A DNA stretch of 43,094 nt from Pseudomonadota bacterium (GTDB lineage Bacteria; Planctomycetota; UBA8108; UBA1146): positions 1 through 43,094 of the forward strand of contig JAFMMO010000006.1 of assembly GCA_017859655.1 (NCBI GenBank). Direction: 5' to 3'. The position numbers and the translations under genes are program-made. Shown in pieces: positions 26,820 through 34,223 of the stretch; within the stretch, counting starts at the first letter, position 1; each line of letters opens with the position of its first letter. Under the pieces are notes generated by a model. The model made no database searches, was not told the DNA's origin, and was given only the letters and a program-made list of their open reading frames with translations.

Positions 26820-27376
26820 TCTCCACCCCCCTTGCCGAGGTGTGGATCCTCGCCGAGGAGCTCCCGGATCCGCATCAGGCCCCGGCGCGCGTGCGTCTTC
26901 ACGGTGCCCAGGGGGAGCCCCAGCTCGCCGGCGATGTCGCTGTGGGAGAGCCCGCGGAAGATGGAGAGGTCGAGGACCTCCTGCTGCTCCGGCCGCAGCC
27001 GGGTCATCATCATCTGGACGCGGGACGCCTCATCCGCGATCTCGACCTCGTCCTTCTCACGAGGCGCGGCGGGGTCGTTGATCTCGGAGATGACCTCGGA
27101 CTTCGGCTCGCGGCGCTTCTTGCGCCAGCGGTCGATCACGCGTCGCCGCGCGATCATCGCGATGAAGGTCTCCTCGGCGGCGACGCTCGGATCGAAGCGC
27201 GCCGAGCTCGACCAGAGGTCGATGAAGACCTCCTGCACCGCATCCTCGGCGTCGTCCACATTGCGACAGAGGCGCCGGCAGATCGTCCAGACAAGCCCGC
27301 CGTACCGGTCCATGCACTCCTGGACCGCGCGCTCATCGCCGCTGGCGATCCTCTGCAGGAGGCTCCGCTCGTTCAC
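26816..27376 (-). CDS. ECF-family RNA polymerase sigma factor
   Basis: The start is taken at GTG 27376, which gives 186 residues, the normal ECF length; the frame is open to ATG 27532, but the extra 52 residues are a low-complexity Arg/Gly region. Sigma region 2 spans about 20-88 with 'DAVQEVFIDLW' at 46-56, which melts and reads the -10 element. Region 4 spans about 120-175 with the helix-turn-helix 'SDIAGELGLPLGTVKTHARR', which reads the -35 element. It is followed by its membrane anti-sigma factor. The neighbouring photolyase and B12-binding genes on the same strand suggest control of a light or photo-oxidative response. Confidence 0.93.
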   Translation of the reverse strand: MNERSLLQRIASGDERAVQECMDRYGGLVWTICRRLCRNVDDAEDAVQEVFIDLWSSSARFDPSVAAEETFIAMIARRRVIDRWRKKRREPKSEVISEINDPAAPREKDEVEIADEASRVQMMMTRLRPEQQEVLDLSIFRGLSHSDIAGELGLPLGTVKTHARRGLMRIRELLGEDPHLGKGGGE

Positions 27377-27528
27377 CGATCTCTTTCCTTCTTCTCCGGA
27401 CCGCCGGTCCCCGGTCTTGCTCCCCCCGGCGTCTCCGCGGTTCCGACCCGCGGTCTTTCCGAGGGAGGGGCGTGGGCGGGAACGCTGCCGACCCGAGGCG
27501 CCGAGGCTTTCCGATGGACCCGCGCCGC

Positions 27529-29028
27529 TCATCCCGAATGCTCTCGGATGTACCCGCGCACACGCACCTTGCGCGCCGTGTTCTCCGAGCTCATGTAGCG
27601 GATCTTACCGAAAATCGGACGCTCCGGGCCCCAAGCCCGATCGAATCGTCCGAAGATCCAGCTGATCGCGCAGTAGGAGTTGGGGTCGCGGCCGTCGAGG
27701 GCGTACTTGTTGTTGAGGTGGAGCAGCGTGGCGTAGGCCTCCTCCGGGCTCGCCGACCAGTGAAGCACCTTCTTCCCCCACAGCATCCGCAGGTAGTTGT
27801 GGATCATCCCATGCTCCCGCAGCTGGTGCTGCGCGGCGTTCCACAGCGGATCGTGGGTCCGCCCCTCCTCGAACTCCTCGAGGGAGTAGCAGTGCTCCCG
27901 CTCATCCGCGCGGTGCTCGTCAAGGGTCCGCCGAGCCCACTCCGGCAGCGTGCAGTACTGGTCATAGTCCTCGACGAGGGAGCAGAGATTGAATCCGAGC
28001 TCCCGCCAGGTGATGAGCTGGTCGAGGAAGCCCTCCGCCGCCTCGGACATCCCCCACCACCCGCGCCGCGAGCCATCGGTCTTCGAGCCGAGGAAGCCGG
28101 GGTTCCAATCCTCCAGCGTGACGATCCGCTCGAAGAGCTCGGTGCTGGAGAGGTGCCCGAAGTGGAGCCAGGGCGAGAGGCCGCTGGTGACCGGGTCCTC
28201 CGGGTGATTTCGGGAGTCCGCGTAGCGGGGAAACCGCTCCGCGAGGAAGGTCTCCATATGGGCGAGGGCGGCCTGCTGGCCCCCACGGAGCTCGACCGGC
28301 CCGACGGCGTGATCGATGGGGAGCTCTCCGATCCAGGCGGAGTCCGCCAGCTCCTCCCTGCTCACCGCGGGCCAGCGGGAGAGGACCTCGGGAGGGATCT
28401 GCGCGGGAGGGAGATCGGGGCGGGCATCGAGGGGGGAGAGGGCGGCCCGCTCCTCGAGGTGAGGGGGCAGCTCCTTCTGGAGGAACCGGCGGAGGGAATG
28501 GGCCGTGCCGTGCGCCCGATCCGCCGCCGCCCGGGGAAGGAGTCCGTTCCCATCGACCCGCTCGAGGAGGACATCGAGCCGCTGCTCCGCCGCGGCCTGC
28601 ATCCGGGGGATGAAGAAACAGGGGTAGTCGTCGGTCACGACGACGCACGCCCGGGCGGCGAGGGACTCGAGCAGACCCGAACCATCCCCTTCGCCCCGCT
28701 CGACCCAGGGGTGGTAGGTAATCCCTGCGGCCGCGAAGGCGCGCGCCTGGTCCGCCATCCCCTCCACCACGAAGCGATGAAAGCGGTCGGAGGCGTGGGG
28801 GTAGGCGACCCGCAGCGGCTCGAGGACGAGGAGCGGCTTGCCGAGGGCGCGAGCCCAGGCGAGGGAGCGCTCGAGGGTCGGGTTCGCGCTCGTGCGTCGG
28901 GAGGCGACCATCCAGTGCAGGACGAAGTCCCGCTCCGGGCGGACCGGAGCCTCGCTCGGAAAGACCCGGATGGCGGGGACACCCCCGGGATCGGGGAGTG
29001 ATGCTCCCAGCGGCGTGGATGCAGACAT
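27529..29028 (-). CDS. Class II-like CPD photolyase
   Basis: The start is taken at ATG 29028, because GGGAGGG lies just upstream on its strand; ATG 29052 is the alternative. The product is 499 residues. The N-terminal antenna domain begins 'FVLHWMVASRRTSANPTLER', and the C-terminal FAD-binding half has 'LHLNNKYALDGRDPNSYCAI' and 'RPIFGKIRYMSSENTARK', the typical class II closing segment. Photolyases use blue light and FADH- to split cyclobutane pyrimidine dimers. The antenna part is somewhat unlike textbook class II sequences, so it may belong to a divergent subgroup or a cryptochrome-like one. The gene lies between the B12-binding gene and the ECF sigma gene, all on the same strand. Confidence 0.88.
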   Translation of the reverse strand: MSASTPLGASLPDPGGVPAIRVFPSEAPVRPERDFVLHWMVASRRTSANPTLERSLAWARALGKPLLVLEPLRVAYPHASDRFHRFVVEGMADQARAFAAAGITYHPWVERGEGDGSGLLESLAARACVVVTDDYPCFFIPRMQAAAEQRLDVLLERVDGNGLLPRAAADRAHGTAHSLRRFLQKELPPHLEERAALSPLDARPDLPPAQIPPEVLSRWPAVSREELADSAWIGELPIDHAVGPVELRGGQQAALAHMETFLAERFPRYADSRNHPEDPVTSGLSPWLHFGHLSSTELFERIVTLEDWNPGFLGSKTDGSRRGWWGMSEAAEGFLDQLITWRELGFNLCSLVEDYDQYCTLPEWARRTLDEHRADEREHCYSLEEFEEGRTHDPLWNAAQHQLREHGMIHNYLRMLWGKKVLHWSASPEEAYATLLHLNNKYALDGRDPNSYCAISWIFGRFDRAWGPERPIFGKIRYMSSENTARKVRVRGYIREHSG

Positions 29029-29174
29029 GAGCCCTCCCAACGGGTTGGTCATGGAGTTTCGACTCCGGGAGCGATCCGGATTCGGGGGGGCTGGAAAGGG
29101 AAGGCGAGCCGTCGACGGCGGGGACTCTGGCCCGGGTGACCCCAGCGAGGTGGGATCGCAGCCGGGGAGCTGCT

Positions 29175-29222
29175 GCCCCGGGGAGACTCAGCCCCGGGGA
29201 GACTCAGCCCCGGGGAGGCTCA
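29175..29222. repeat. 16-bp tandem repeat over the B12 gene stop
   Basis: Units at 29175-29190, 29191-29206 and 29207-29222 are identical except for one base in the third. The third includes the stop codon of the B12-binding protein. Each unit contains the palindrome CCCCGGGG and, on the minus strand, a TGA. Confidence 0.9.
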
Positions 29223-30350
29223 GTTTCGTGGAGGCAGGCCGACGAGCTCCCGGGCGACCCGGACTGCGCTCTCGACATCGTTCGCCTCGGCGGACGCTCC
29301 GATCTCCACGCCATAGCCGGGGATCCCGGAGAAGGCGCGCCCCCCAACGAGGATCGGGAGCGAGGCGGTCGCGGGATCTTCCCGCAGATCGGCGATGAGC
29401 CGCTCCGCGCGGTCCAGGTGGGTCACGAGGCTGGTCGAGATGGCGATGAGATCCGCGCCGAAGTCGAGCGCCCCACGACGGAGATCCCCGCCCGGCACGC
29501 TGGACCCCAGGTGCACGACCCGCCAGCCATCCATGGTGAAGAAGTCGCTGACGATGCGGATCCCCAGCTCGTGGAGCTCCCCCTCGACCGCGACGGTGAC
29601 GATCGTCTTGCCGGTCGGCTCCTTGCGCGGAAGGTCGAGATAGAGGCGGGAGATCGCGAGGGAGGTGGTCGCCGTCGCGAAGTGCTCCTCCGCCACGTGC
29701 ACCTCGCCGAGGAGCCAGAGCCGGCCGATCTCCGCGAGGGCCGGGAGGAAGACCTCCTGATACACCTCAGGAATGCTGAAGCCACCCTCCTCCCGCGCGG
29801 CATCCACGAGAGACAGCGCGCGGTCCCTCTCCCCCTCGAGGAGCGCCATGAGGTACCGGGCGGCGTACTCGCCGCGACCGGTCTCGACCCTCAGGGAGGT
29901 GGGAGGCTCGTGACCGGCGGTCCCCAGGATGCCGAGCGAGGCCTCGATCGCCGCGGCGGCTGGGCCTCCGACCTCCTCCGGCATCTCGGAGCGGAGGGTC
30001 TCGGCGAGGGATCGGAAGACGAGGGCGACCGAGTCGACCCCCATGCCGCGGGCGTGGAAGGCCCAGTGCGACCAGAGCACATGGTTCTCGAAGATCTCCG
30101 GGCGCCCGGTCCGGATCGAGGCCGCGAGGTGACCGAGGTGGGTCTCCGCGGTCGCGCGCCACTGTCCGAAGGCATCCTGGGCCCCGGGCACCGCCGTGCC
30201 CTCCTCCGAGGTGCTCGTGAGGGTGGTGGGGCCGCCACTCTGAATCTCCTCCAGAATCCGGCGCGCCGTCGCGGAGGCGAGGCCGGGGGCGGAAGAGCGC
30301 AGCAGGGTCGCTGCGAAGCGGCCGGGGGTCGGGGATCTCAAGTCGGACAT
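29220..30350 (-). CDS. B12-binding photoreceptor-like protein (CarH-type sensor module without MerR domain)
   Basis: ATG 30350 has GGAGTGA five bases upstream. The product is 376 residues. The helical 'cap' and Rossmann domains of cobalamin-binding proteins occupy about 155-370. The cap has W212 followed after nine residues by E222-H223 ('LWLLGEVHVAEEHF'), the W-x9-E-H signature that places the upper adenosyl ligand in CarH/LitR light sensors. H260 in 'GELHELG' is the expected lower cobalt ligand. The N-terminal 150 residues are helical ('FENHVLWSHWAFHARG') and show no MerR helix-turn-helix, so it is not a direct CarH repressor. Its neighbours are a photolyase and an ECF sigma/anti-sigma pair. 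I infer a light-responsive regulator acting through protein contacts. Confidence 0.9.
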   Translation of the reverse strand: MSDLRSPTPGRFAATLLRSSAPGLASATARRILEEIQSGGPTTLTSTSEEGTAVPGAQDAFGQWRATAETHLGHLAASIRTGRPEIFENHVLWSHWAFHARGMGVDSVALVFRSLAETLRSEMPEEVGGPAAAAIEASLGILGTAGHEPPTSLRVETGRGEYAARYLMALLEGERDRALSLVDAAREEGGFSIPEVYQEVFLPALAEIGRLWLLGEVHVAEEHFATATTSLAISRLYLDLPRKEPTGKTIVTVAVEGELHELGIRIVSDFFTMDGWRVVHLGSSVPGGDLRRGALDFGADLIAISTSLVTHLDRAERLIADLREDPATASLPILVGGRAFSGIPGYGVEIGASAEANDVESAVRVARELVGLPPRN

Positions 30351-30366
30351 GCTCACTCCGCGTGAC

Positions 30367-30441
30367 GGCGCCCTCAGGATCGGCGCCCTCGAGATCGGTG
30401 CCCTCGGGCAAGAGGCCCCAGAGGACGGAGCCCTTGGGTCC
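30367..30441. repeat. 15-bp degenerate tandem repeat upstream of the B12 gene
   Basis: Five units of 15 bases (30367-30381 to 30427-30441) follow the pattern GGCGCCCTCnnGATC with increasing divergence. They lie between the B12 start codon and the divergent promoter region. Confidence 0.7.
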
Positions 30442-30513
30442 CGCCGGAACTGCGGGAGTCGCCGCCCGGTTGGTGGCACCTTCGGTCGGACCTTGGCATC
30501 CTCGACCGTACGA

Positions 30514-30540
30514 GGAAACGGAGCCTTCGTCGCGACGATA
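30514..30540 (+). promoter_or_regulatory. Candidate ECF-type promoter for the DUF523-DUF1722 gene
   Basis: GGAAAC (30514-30519) and CGATA (30536-30540) are separated by 16 bases, which is the layout of many ECF-sigma promoters. Transcription would start near 30548, 64 bases before ATG 30612. If real, it could be a target of the ECF factor encoded 3 kb away. The evidence is pattern only. Confidence 0.35.
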
Positions 30541-30611
30541 CACCATTCGGGACTCTACCCGGGTCCGATTCAGCGAGGTGGGAAAGGACCTCCCCGCCTC
30601 GGAGGGCAGGC

Positions 30612-31664
30612 ATGACGGAGACGAGCGGCGTATCGGAGCAAGTCCAAGGGGCGTCGGCGGATGAAGAGATCCGGATCGGGATCTCCGCCTGCCTCCTCGG
30701 GCAGGAGGTCCGCTTCGACGGGGGACACAAGCGCGACCGGTTCGCCACCGAGACCCTTTCTAAATTCGTTCAATTCGTCCCCGTCTGCCCCGAGATGGAG
30801 ATCGGGCTCGGAACCCCACGCGAGACGCTACACCTCGAGGGGGAAGAGAACGCGATCCAGCTCGTCACCACTCGGACGCGCCGGAGCCTCACCGACACGA
30901 TGAACCGCTGGGCGCAGTCCCGTGTCGAGCAGCTGGAGCGCTCCGACCTCTGCGGGTTCATCCTCAAGAAGGACTCCCCCTCCTGCGGGATGGCGCGGGT
31001 CCGCCTCTTTCCGTCGGGGGGGCAGGGCGTGCCCTCGAGGGAAGGGGTCGGGCTCTTCGCTCGAGCCCTCATGGAGCAGCAACCCTCCCTCCCGATCGAG
31101 GAGGAGGGGCGACTGCAGGACCCGAAGCTCCGCGAGCACTTCTGCGAGCGGGTCTTCGCATACCGGCGGCTGAAGACCCTCTTCGCGGGGGCCTGGGAGA
31201 TCGGGGGGCTCCTCGCGTTTCACGCCCGGGAGGAGCTGCTCCTGCGCGCACACGACCCCGTCGGACTTGTCGAGCTCGATCGCCTGCTCGCGTGCGCCCG
31301 GGGGCTCGAGGAGGAGGAGTTGGAGAGGCGGTACCGCGAGGGGTTCATGGCGAGCCTGCGCCGCCCGGCGACTCGCGGCACGGTGACCTCGGTCCTCCAG
31401 CACGCCATCCGATCCCTGGCTGATCCCCTCGACGAGGACTCCCGGCAGGAGCTGCTCGCGCGGATCGCCGAGTATCGACGCGGGATCATTCCCCTCCTCA
31501 TCCCGGTGACCCTCCTCGCCCACCACGCTCGCCAGCACCGGATCGAGCGTCTGCTCGGACAGACCTTCCTCGAGCCCCACCCCCGTGAGTTGCTGCTGCG
31601 GGATCCTGTGGGTTCGGAAGGCGGGTTCGGAGAAGGGGCGGCCGAGGAGGAGGGAGATCCCTGA
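30612..31664 (+). CDS. DUF523-DUF1722 fusion protein (YbgA-like)
   Basis: ATG 30612 has GGAGG six bases upstream. The product is 350 residues. The N-terminal DUF523 domain (about 20-165) shows 'IGISACLLGQEVRFDGGHKR', 'PVCPEMEIGLGTPRE' and 'ILKKDSPSCGM'. The C-terminal DUF1722 (YbgA) domain (about 190-310) has 'FAYRRLKTLFAGAW' and 'LLIPVTLLAHHARQH'. The molecular function is unknown, but the family is repeatedly found beside photolyases; in Escherichia coli ybgA lies next to phr. The gene is divergent from the B12-binding gene and followed 128 bases later by a DCC oxidoreductase gene. It is therefore an expected member of a light or UV-response locus. Confidence 0.92.
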   Translation: MTETSGVSEQVQGASADEEIRIGISACLLGQEVRFDGGHKRDRFATETLSKFVQFVPVCPEMEIGLGTPRETLHLEGEENAIQLVTTRTRRSLTDTMNRWAQSRVEQLERSDLCGFILKKDSPSCGMARVRLFPSGGQGVPSREGVGLFARALMEQQPSLPIEEEGRLQDPKLREHFCERVFAYRRLKTLFAGAWEIGGLLAFHAREELLLRAHDPVGLVELDRLLACARGLEEEELERRYREGFMASLRRPATRGTVTSVLQHAIRSLADPLDEDSRQELLARIAEYRRGIIPLLIPVTLLAHHARQHRIERLLGQTFLEPHPRELLLRDPVGSEGGFGEGAAEEEGDP

Positions 31665-31792
31665 AGAATCGGAAACGAAGGAAGAGCAGAGGACGGCAGA
31701 GGCCCCGACCGCGAATCCGCCCCTCCCGCCACCTCGAAGTTCTTTCCCGAGCGAGGTCTCCCATCCCTCGCCCTGCCGGAAGCGAGAGAGCC

Positions 31793-32257
31793 ATGACCCA
31801 CCCTGCCCCGAACTCCGCTGAGGACTCCGCTGTGACCCCGGGAACGGCCCCCGAGGTGGAGGTCTTCTTCGACGGAGGCTGCTCCCTCTGCTCCCGGGAG
31901 ATCGCGCTGCTTCGGAGACTCGACCGCCGTGATCGCGTGCTCTGGACCGACATCGACGCCCCGGGCTTCGATGCCTCCCCCCTCGGGACCGATCGGGACA
32001 CCCTGATGCGGCGGATCCACGGGCGCCTCCCCGGCGGGGAGTGGATCGAGGGGGTGGAGGTCTTCCGCCGGACATGGTCCGCCATCGGGCTCGGCTGGTT
32101 GGTGCCGCTCACCCGGCTCCCCGGCGTCCGCCACCTCCTTGATGGGTCCTATGTCCTCTTCGCCCGCTGGCGCTACGCCCGTCGCGCCCGAGCCGGCGCC
32201 TGCCCCCTCCCGAATCCGCAGGCCGCCCCTTCGGGCGACCCCTCGCACTCCCCTTGA
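31793..32257 (+). CDS. DCC-family thiol-disulfide oxidoreductase (DUF393)
   Basis: ATG 31793 follows a GGAAGCGAGAG sequence. The product is 154 residues. The family motif FFDGGCSLC places the two active cysteines at C30 and C33, and 'RLPGVRHLLDGSYVLFARWRYARR' closes the typical DUF393 segment. The family is named for its DxxCxxC motif and predicted to have a thioredoxin-like redox role. It is often found near photolyases and DUF1722 genes. It is probably co-transcribed with the DUF523-DUF1722 gene. A bidirectional hairpin terminator lies 28 bases after the stop. Confidence 0.9.
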   Translation: MTHPAPNSAEDSAVTPGTAPEVEVFFDGGCSLCSREIALLRRLDRRDRVLWTDIDAPGFDASPLGTDRDTLMRRIHGRLPGGEWIEGVEVFRRTWSAIGLGWLVPLTRLPGVRHLLDGSYVLFARWRYARRARAGACPLPNPQAAPSGDPSHSP

Positions 32258-32285
32258 GCCCCGCCGGAGTCCCTCCGGACAAGGA

Positions 32286-32321
32286 GAACGGCTCGCATCC
32301 CTGGGGGGAGACGAGCCGTTC
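32286..32321. terminator. Bidirectional terminator between convergent genes
   Basis: GAACGGCTCG (32286-32295) pairs perfectly with CGAGCCGTTC (32312-32321), with a G/C-rich interior. It lies between the stops of the plus-strand DCC gene (32257) and the minus-strand small hypothetical gene (32348) and can serve both. Confidence 0.75.
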
Positions 32322-32347
32322 GGCGTGGGGGGGGTTGTGGGTCTGGT

Positions 32348-32680
32348 TCAGGCGCTCGCGGCGCGCTCCGCCGGCGGCGGGGTGCGGCGACCGAGCTCGC
32401 GCTGGAAGCGGTCTCCCGACTCCACTTCGCGGCGGACCTCCTCCGGTTGCGCGGCGTAGAACTCGCGCCACAGCTCGAGGAGGATCTTGCGCTTCGACTG
32501 GTCGGCGACCGACTCCTTGTTGCGGGCCGCCTCCGCCTTCTTGAAGTCGACGAGCCCGGCGAGCATGGCGTAGTCCTTCAGGGGGAACTCCACGGTGACC
32601 TGGACTTCATCCCCGCTCCGAACGCGCGGGCGTCCACCGAGGTTCTTCGTGCGGCGAGGTGCATCGGCTGGCTGTGTCAT
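32348..32680 (-). CDS. Small basic/acidic hypothetical protein
   Basis: The start is taken at ATG 32680, with GGAAGAG nine bases upstream. The product is 110 residues with no signal peptide. A short strand-like segment, 'EVQVTVEFPLKDYAML', is followed by two charged helices ('DQSKRKILLELWREFY'). This vaguely resembles ribbon-helix-helix proteins, and the N-terminus 'RRTKNLGGRPRVR' is basic, but no family can be assigned with confidence. It is transcribed alone, between two hairpins. Confidence 0.6.
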   Translation of the reverse strand: MTQPADAPRRTKNLGGRPRVRSGDEVQVTVEFPLKDYAMLAGLVDFKKAEAARNKESVADQSKRKILLELWREFYAAQPEEVRREVESGDRFQRELGRRTPPPAERAASA

Positions 32681-32840
32681 CGGTCTGCTCTTCCGGTCGG
32701 GATCCCGGGCGAGGAGACCGGGATCGGGGCTTGCGAGGAGCGCTTCCGGCGCGGGGCTCGTGGAGCACTCCCGCTGCCGTTTGTTGTCTCTGCAACGGAT
32801 TTCGCCCGAGCGAGAGGTCTGGATTCGCAACCCCACAAGA

Positions 32841-32879
32841 AGCCCGCCCGGGGCGCGCGTCGCGCGCCCCGGGCGGGCT
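32841..32879 (-). terminator. 18-bp perfect hairpin terminator of the dockerin-like gene
   Basis: Bases 32841-32858 pair with 32862-32879 around a three-base loop. On the minus strand the stem is followed by TTCTTG. It lies 32 bases past the stop of the gene at 32911-33999 and is the expected transcript end. Confidence 0.82.
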
Positions 32880-32910
32880 CAAAGGGCAGAAAACGGCTCC
32901 AAGACCCCGA

Positions 32911-33999
32911 TCAGGGGCAACTGAAGGAGTCGCAGGTCAGCGAGTCGCTCGTCGGATCGTCCCCGCAGGCGGGGGATGGGGCCGGCAGGCCGGGGCTCCC
33001 CGGCACGAAGAGCGCGTTCAGGAGGGTCACCGCGTCCGCGATGTTGACCCCCCCGTCGTCATTGAAGTCGGTCGCGTCCTGACAGGTGGAGGCGAGCGAG
33101 CCGGGGACGAAGAGCTGGTTCAGGAGGAAGACGGCATCCGCGATGTTGACCCCGCCGTCGTCGTTCGCATCCCCCCGGACGAACTGGCCCGTTCCGGGCG
33201 GGCAGGGGGTCGGGAGCTCGAAGAGGGCGATGTCGCTCACCGGGTGGTCCGCGGTCCCGAGGAGGGTCGCCACACCAGCGGTGGTGACCTCGTAGAGGTT
33301 GCTGGTGGTCGTTCCCCTCTGGCTCCAGATGAAGGCATCAAAGCCGAGAGACCACGCGAGCCCGGTGACCTCCGACCCCACGAGGAGCGGGTCCGGCGTG
33401 ATCGAATCGATGGTGCAGGCCAGGGGAGCCCCCGTCGCCTGCGCCTCGAACACCACGTTCGTCACCCCGGAGGCGTGGTACATGCGACTCTCGCCCGGGT
33501 GGTACCCGATCGCCTCCCCGTCGTCCCCGTTCCCGAAGAGGCAGAGGTCCGTCGGAGCCCCCGTGGTCTGGTTCAGGATGCAGAAGGAATTCGAGGGGTT
33601 GGCGCTGTCGGCGGAGACCGCGTTCAGGGTCCCGTCCGGCTGGAACTCGAGGGCGATGAAGTTGACGAGGGTGCTCCCGATCACGGTCGCGATCGCGCTC
33701 GCGTCGTCGTACTTCACGAGGAACGGCACCCCGGGGTTCGAGGGGACGTTCAGGTAGGCGAGCATGAAGATCTCCCCGGTCGTCGGGTGGACCGCGACTC
33801 CGGTGATCCCGGTGACCGGCGTCCCCACATCGACGAGGATCGTCTGGTCCACTCCCATTCCGTCCAGGTTGACCCGACGGAGGAGATTGTCCTGCTCGGA
33901 GACGGTCCAGGCGTAGGAGACATAGCAGTTCTGCGCCTGCAGACCCGCCGGGGCGAGCAGGAGGAGCGCGAGGGCTGCGATGGCAAGGAATCGAGTCAT
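32911..33999 (-). CDS. Secreted beta-propeller-like protein with dockerin-like repeats
   Basis: ATG 33999 has AAGGAGA eight bases upstream and is followed by a signal peptide (about 1-22). The product is 362 residues. The middle part reads like a repeat-propeller/TolB-like fold ('GVAVHPTTGEIFMLAYL', 'NFIALEFQPDGTLNAVSAD'). Two dockerin-like calcium loops follow ('RGDANDDGGVNIADAVFLLN' and 'FNDDGGVNIADAVTLLN'). The last residues form a tail, 'LTCDSFSCP', shared in pattern with three other proteins here. Function unknown; probably cell-surface or extracellular. Confidence 0.82.
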   Translation of the reverse strand: MTRFLAIAALALLLLAPAGLQAQNCYVSYAWTVSEQDNLLRRVNLDGMGVDQTILVDVGTPVTGITGVAVHPTTGEIFMLAYLNVPSNPGVPFLVKYDDASAIATVIGSTLVNFIALEFQPDGTLNAVSADSANPSNSFCILNQTTGAPTDLCLFGNGDDGEAIGYHPGESRMYHASGVTNVVFEAQATGAPLACTIDSITPDPLLVGSEVTGLAWSLGFDAFIWSQRGTTTSNLYEVTTAGVATLLGTADHPVSDIALFELPTPCPPGTGQFVRGDANDDGGVNIADAVFLLNQLFVPGSLASTCQDATDFNDDGGVNIADAVTLLNALFVPGSPGLPAPSPACGDDPTSDSLTCDSFSCP

Positions 34000-34223
34000 G
34001 CGAGGGTCTCCTTCCGCAGGCCGGGGGGCCCGCCAGACCGGGAGTTGCTCCTGCGAAGGCTGGCGGCCCGGGGCCGCGACGGTGGGTCTCCCCGGGGGCC
34101 ATCGAAGGCGAGGCCGCAGGGAGCCGGGCATTCAGCCCGATTCTACCGCCTCTCGGCACCGGATCAGCCCCATAGGGGAGGATCGAGCGGCAGGATCAGG
34201 CCCGGGAGACCGGGCGGGGATCC

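Noticed and set aside
29108-29119. 12-bp perfect palindrome upstream of the photolyase, as an operator
   Set aside because: Palindromes of this length are expected by chance many times in 43 kb at 70% GC, and no second copy was found near related genes.
29175-29222. CRISPR-like array in the 16-bp repeats
   Set aside because: The units are directly adjacent with no spacers, and no cas genes are present.
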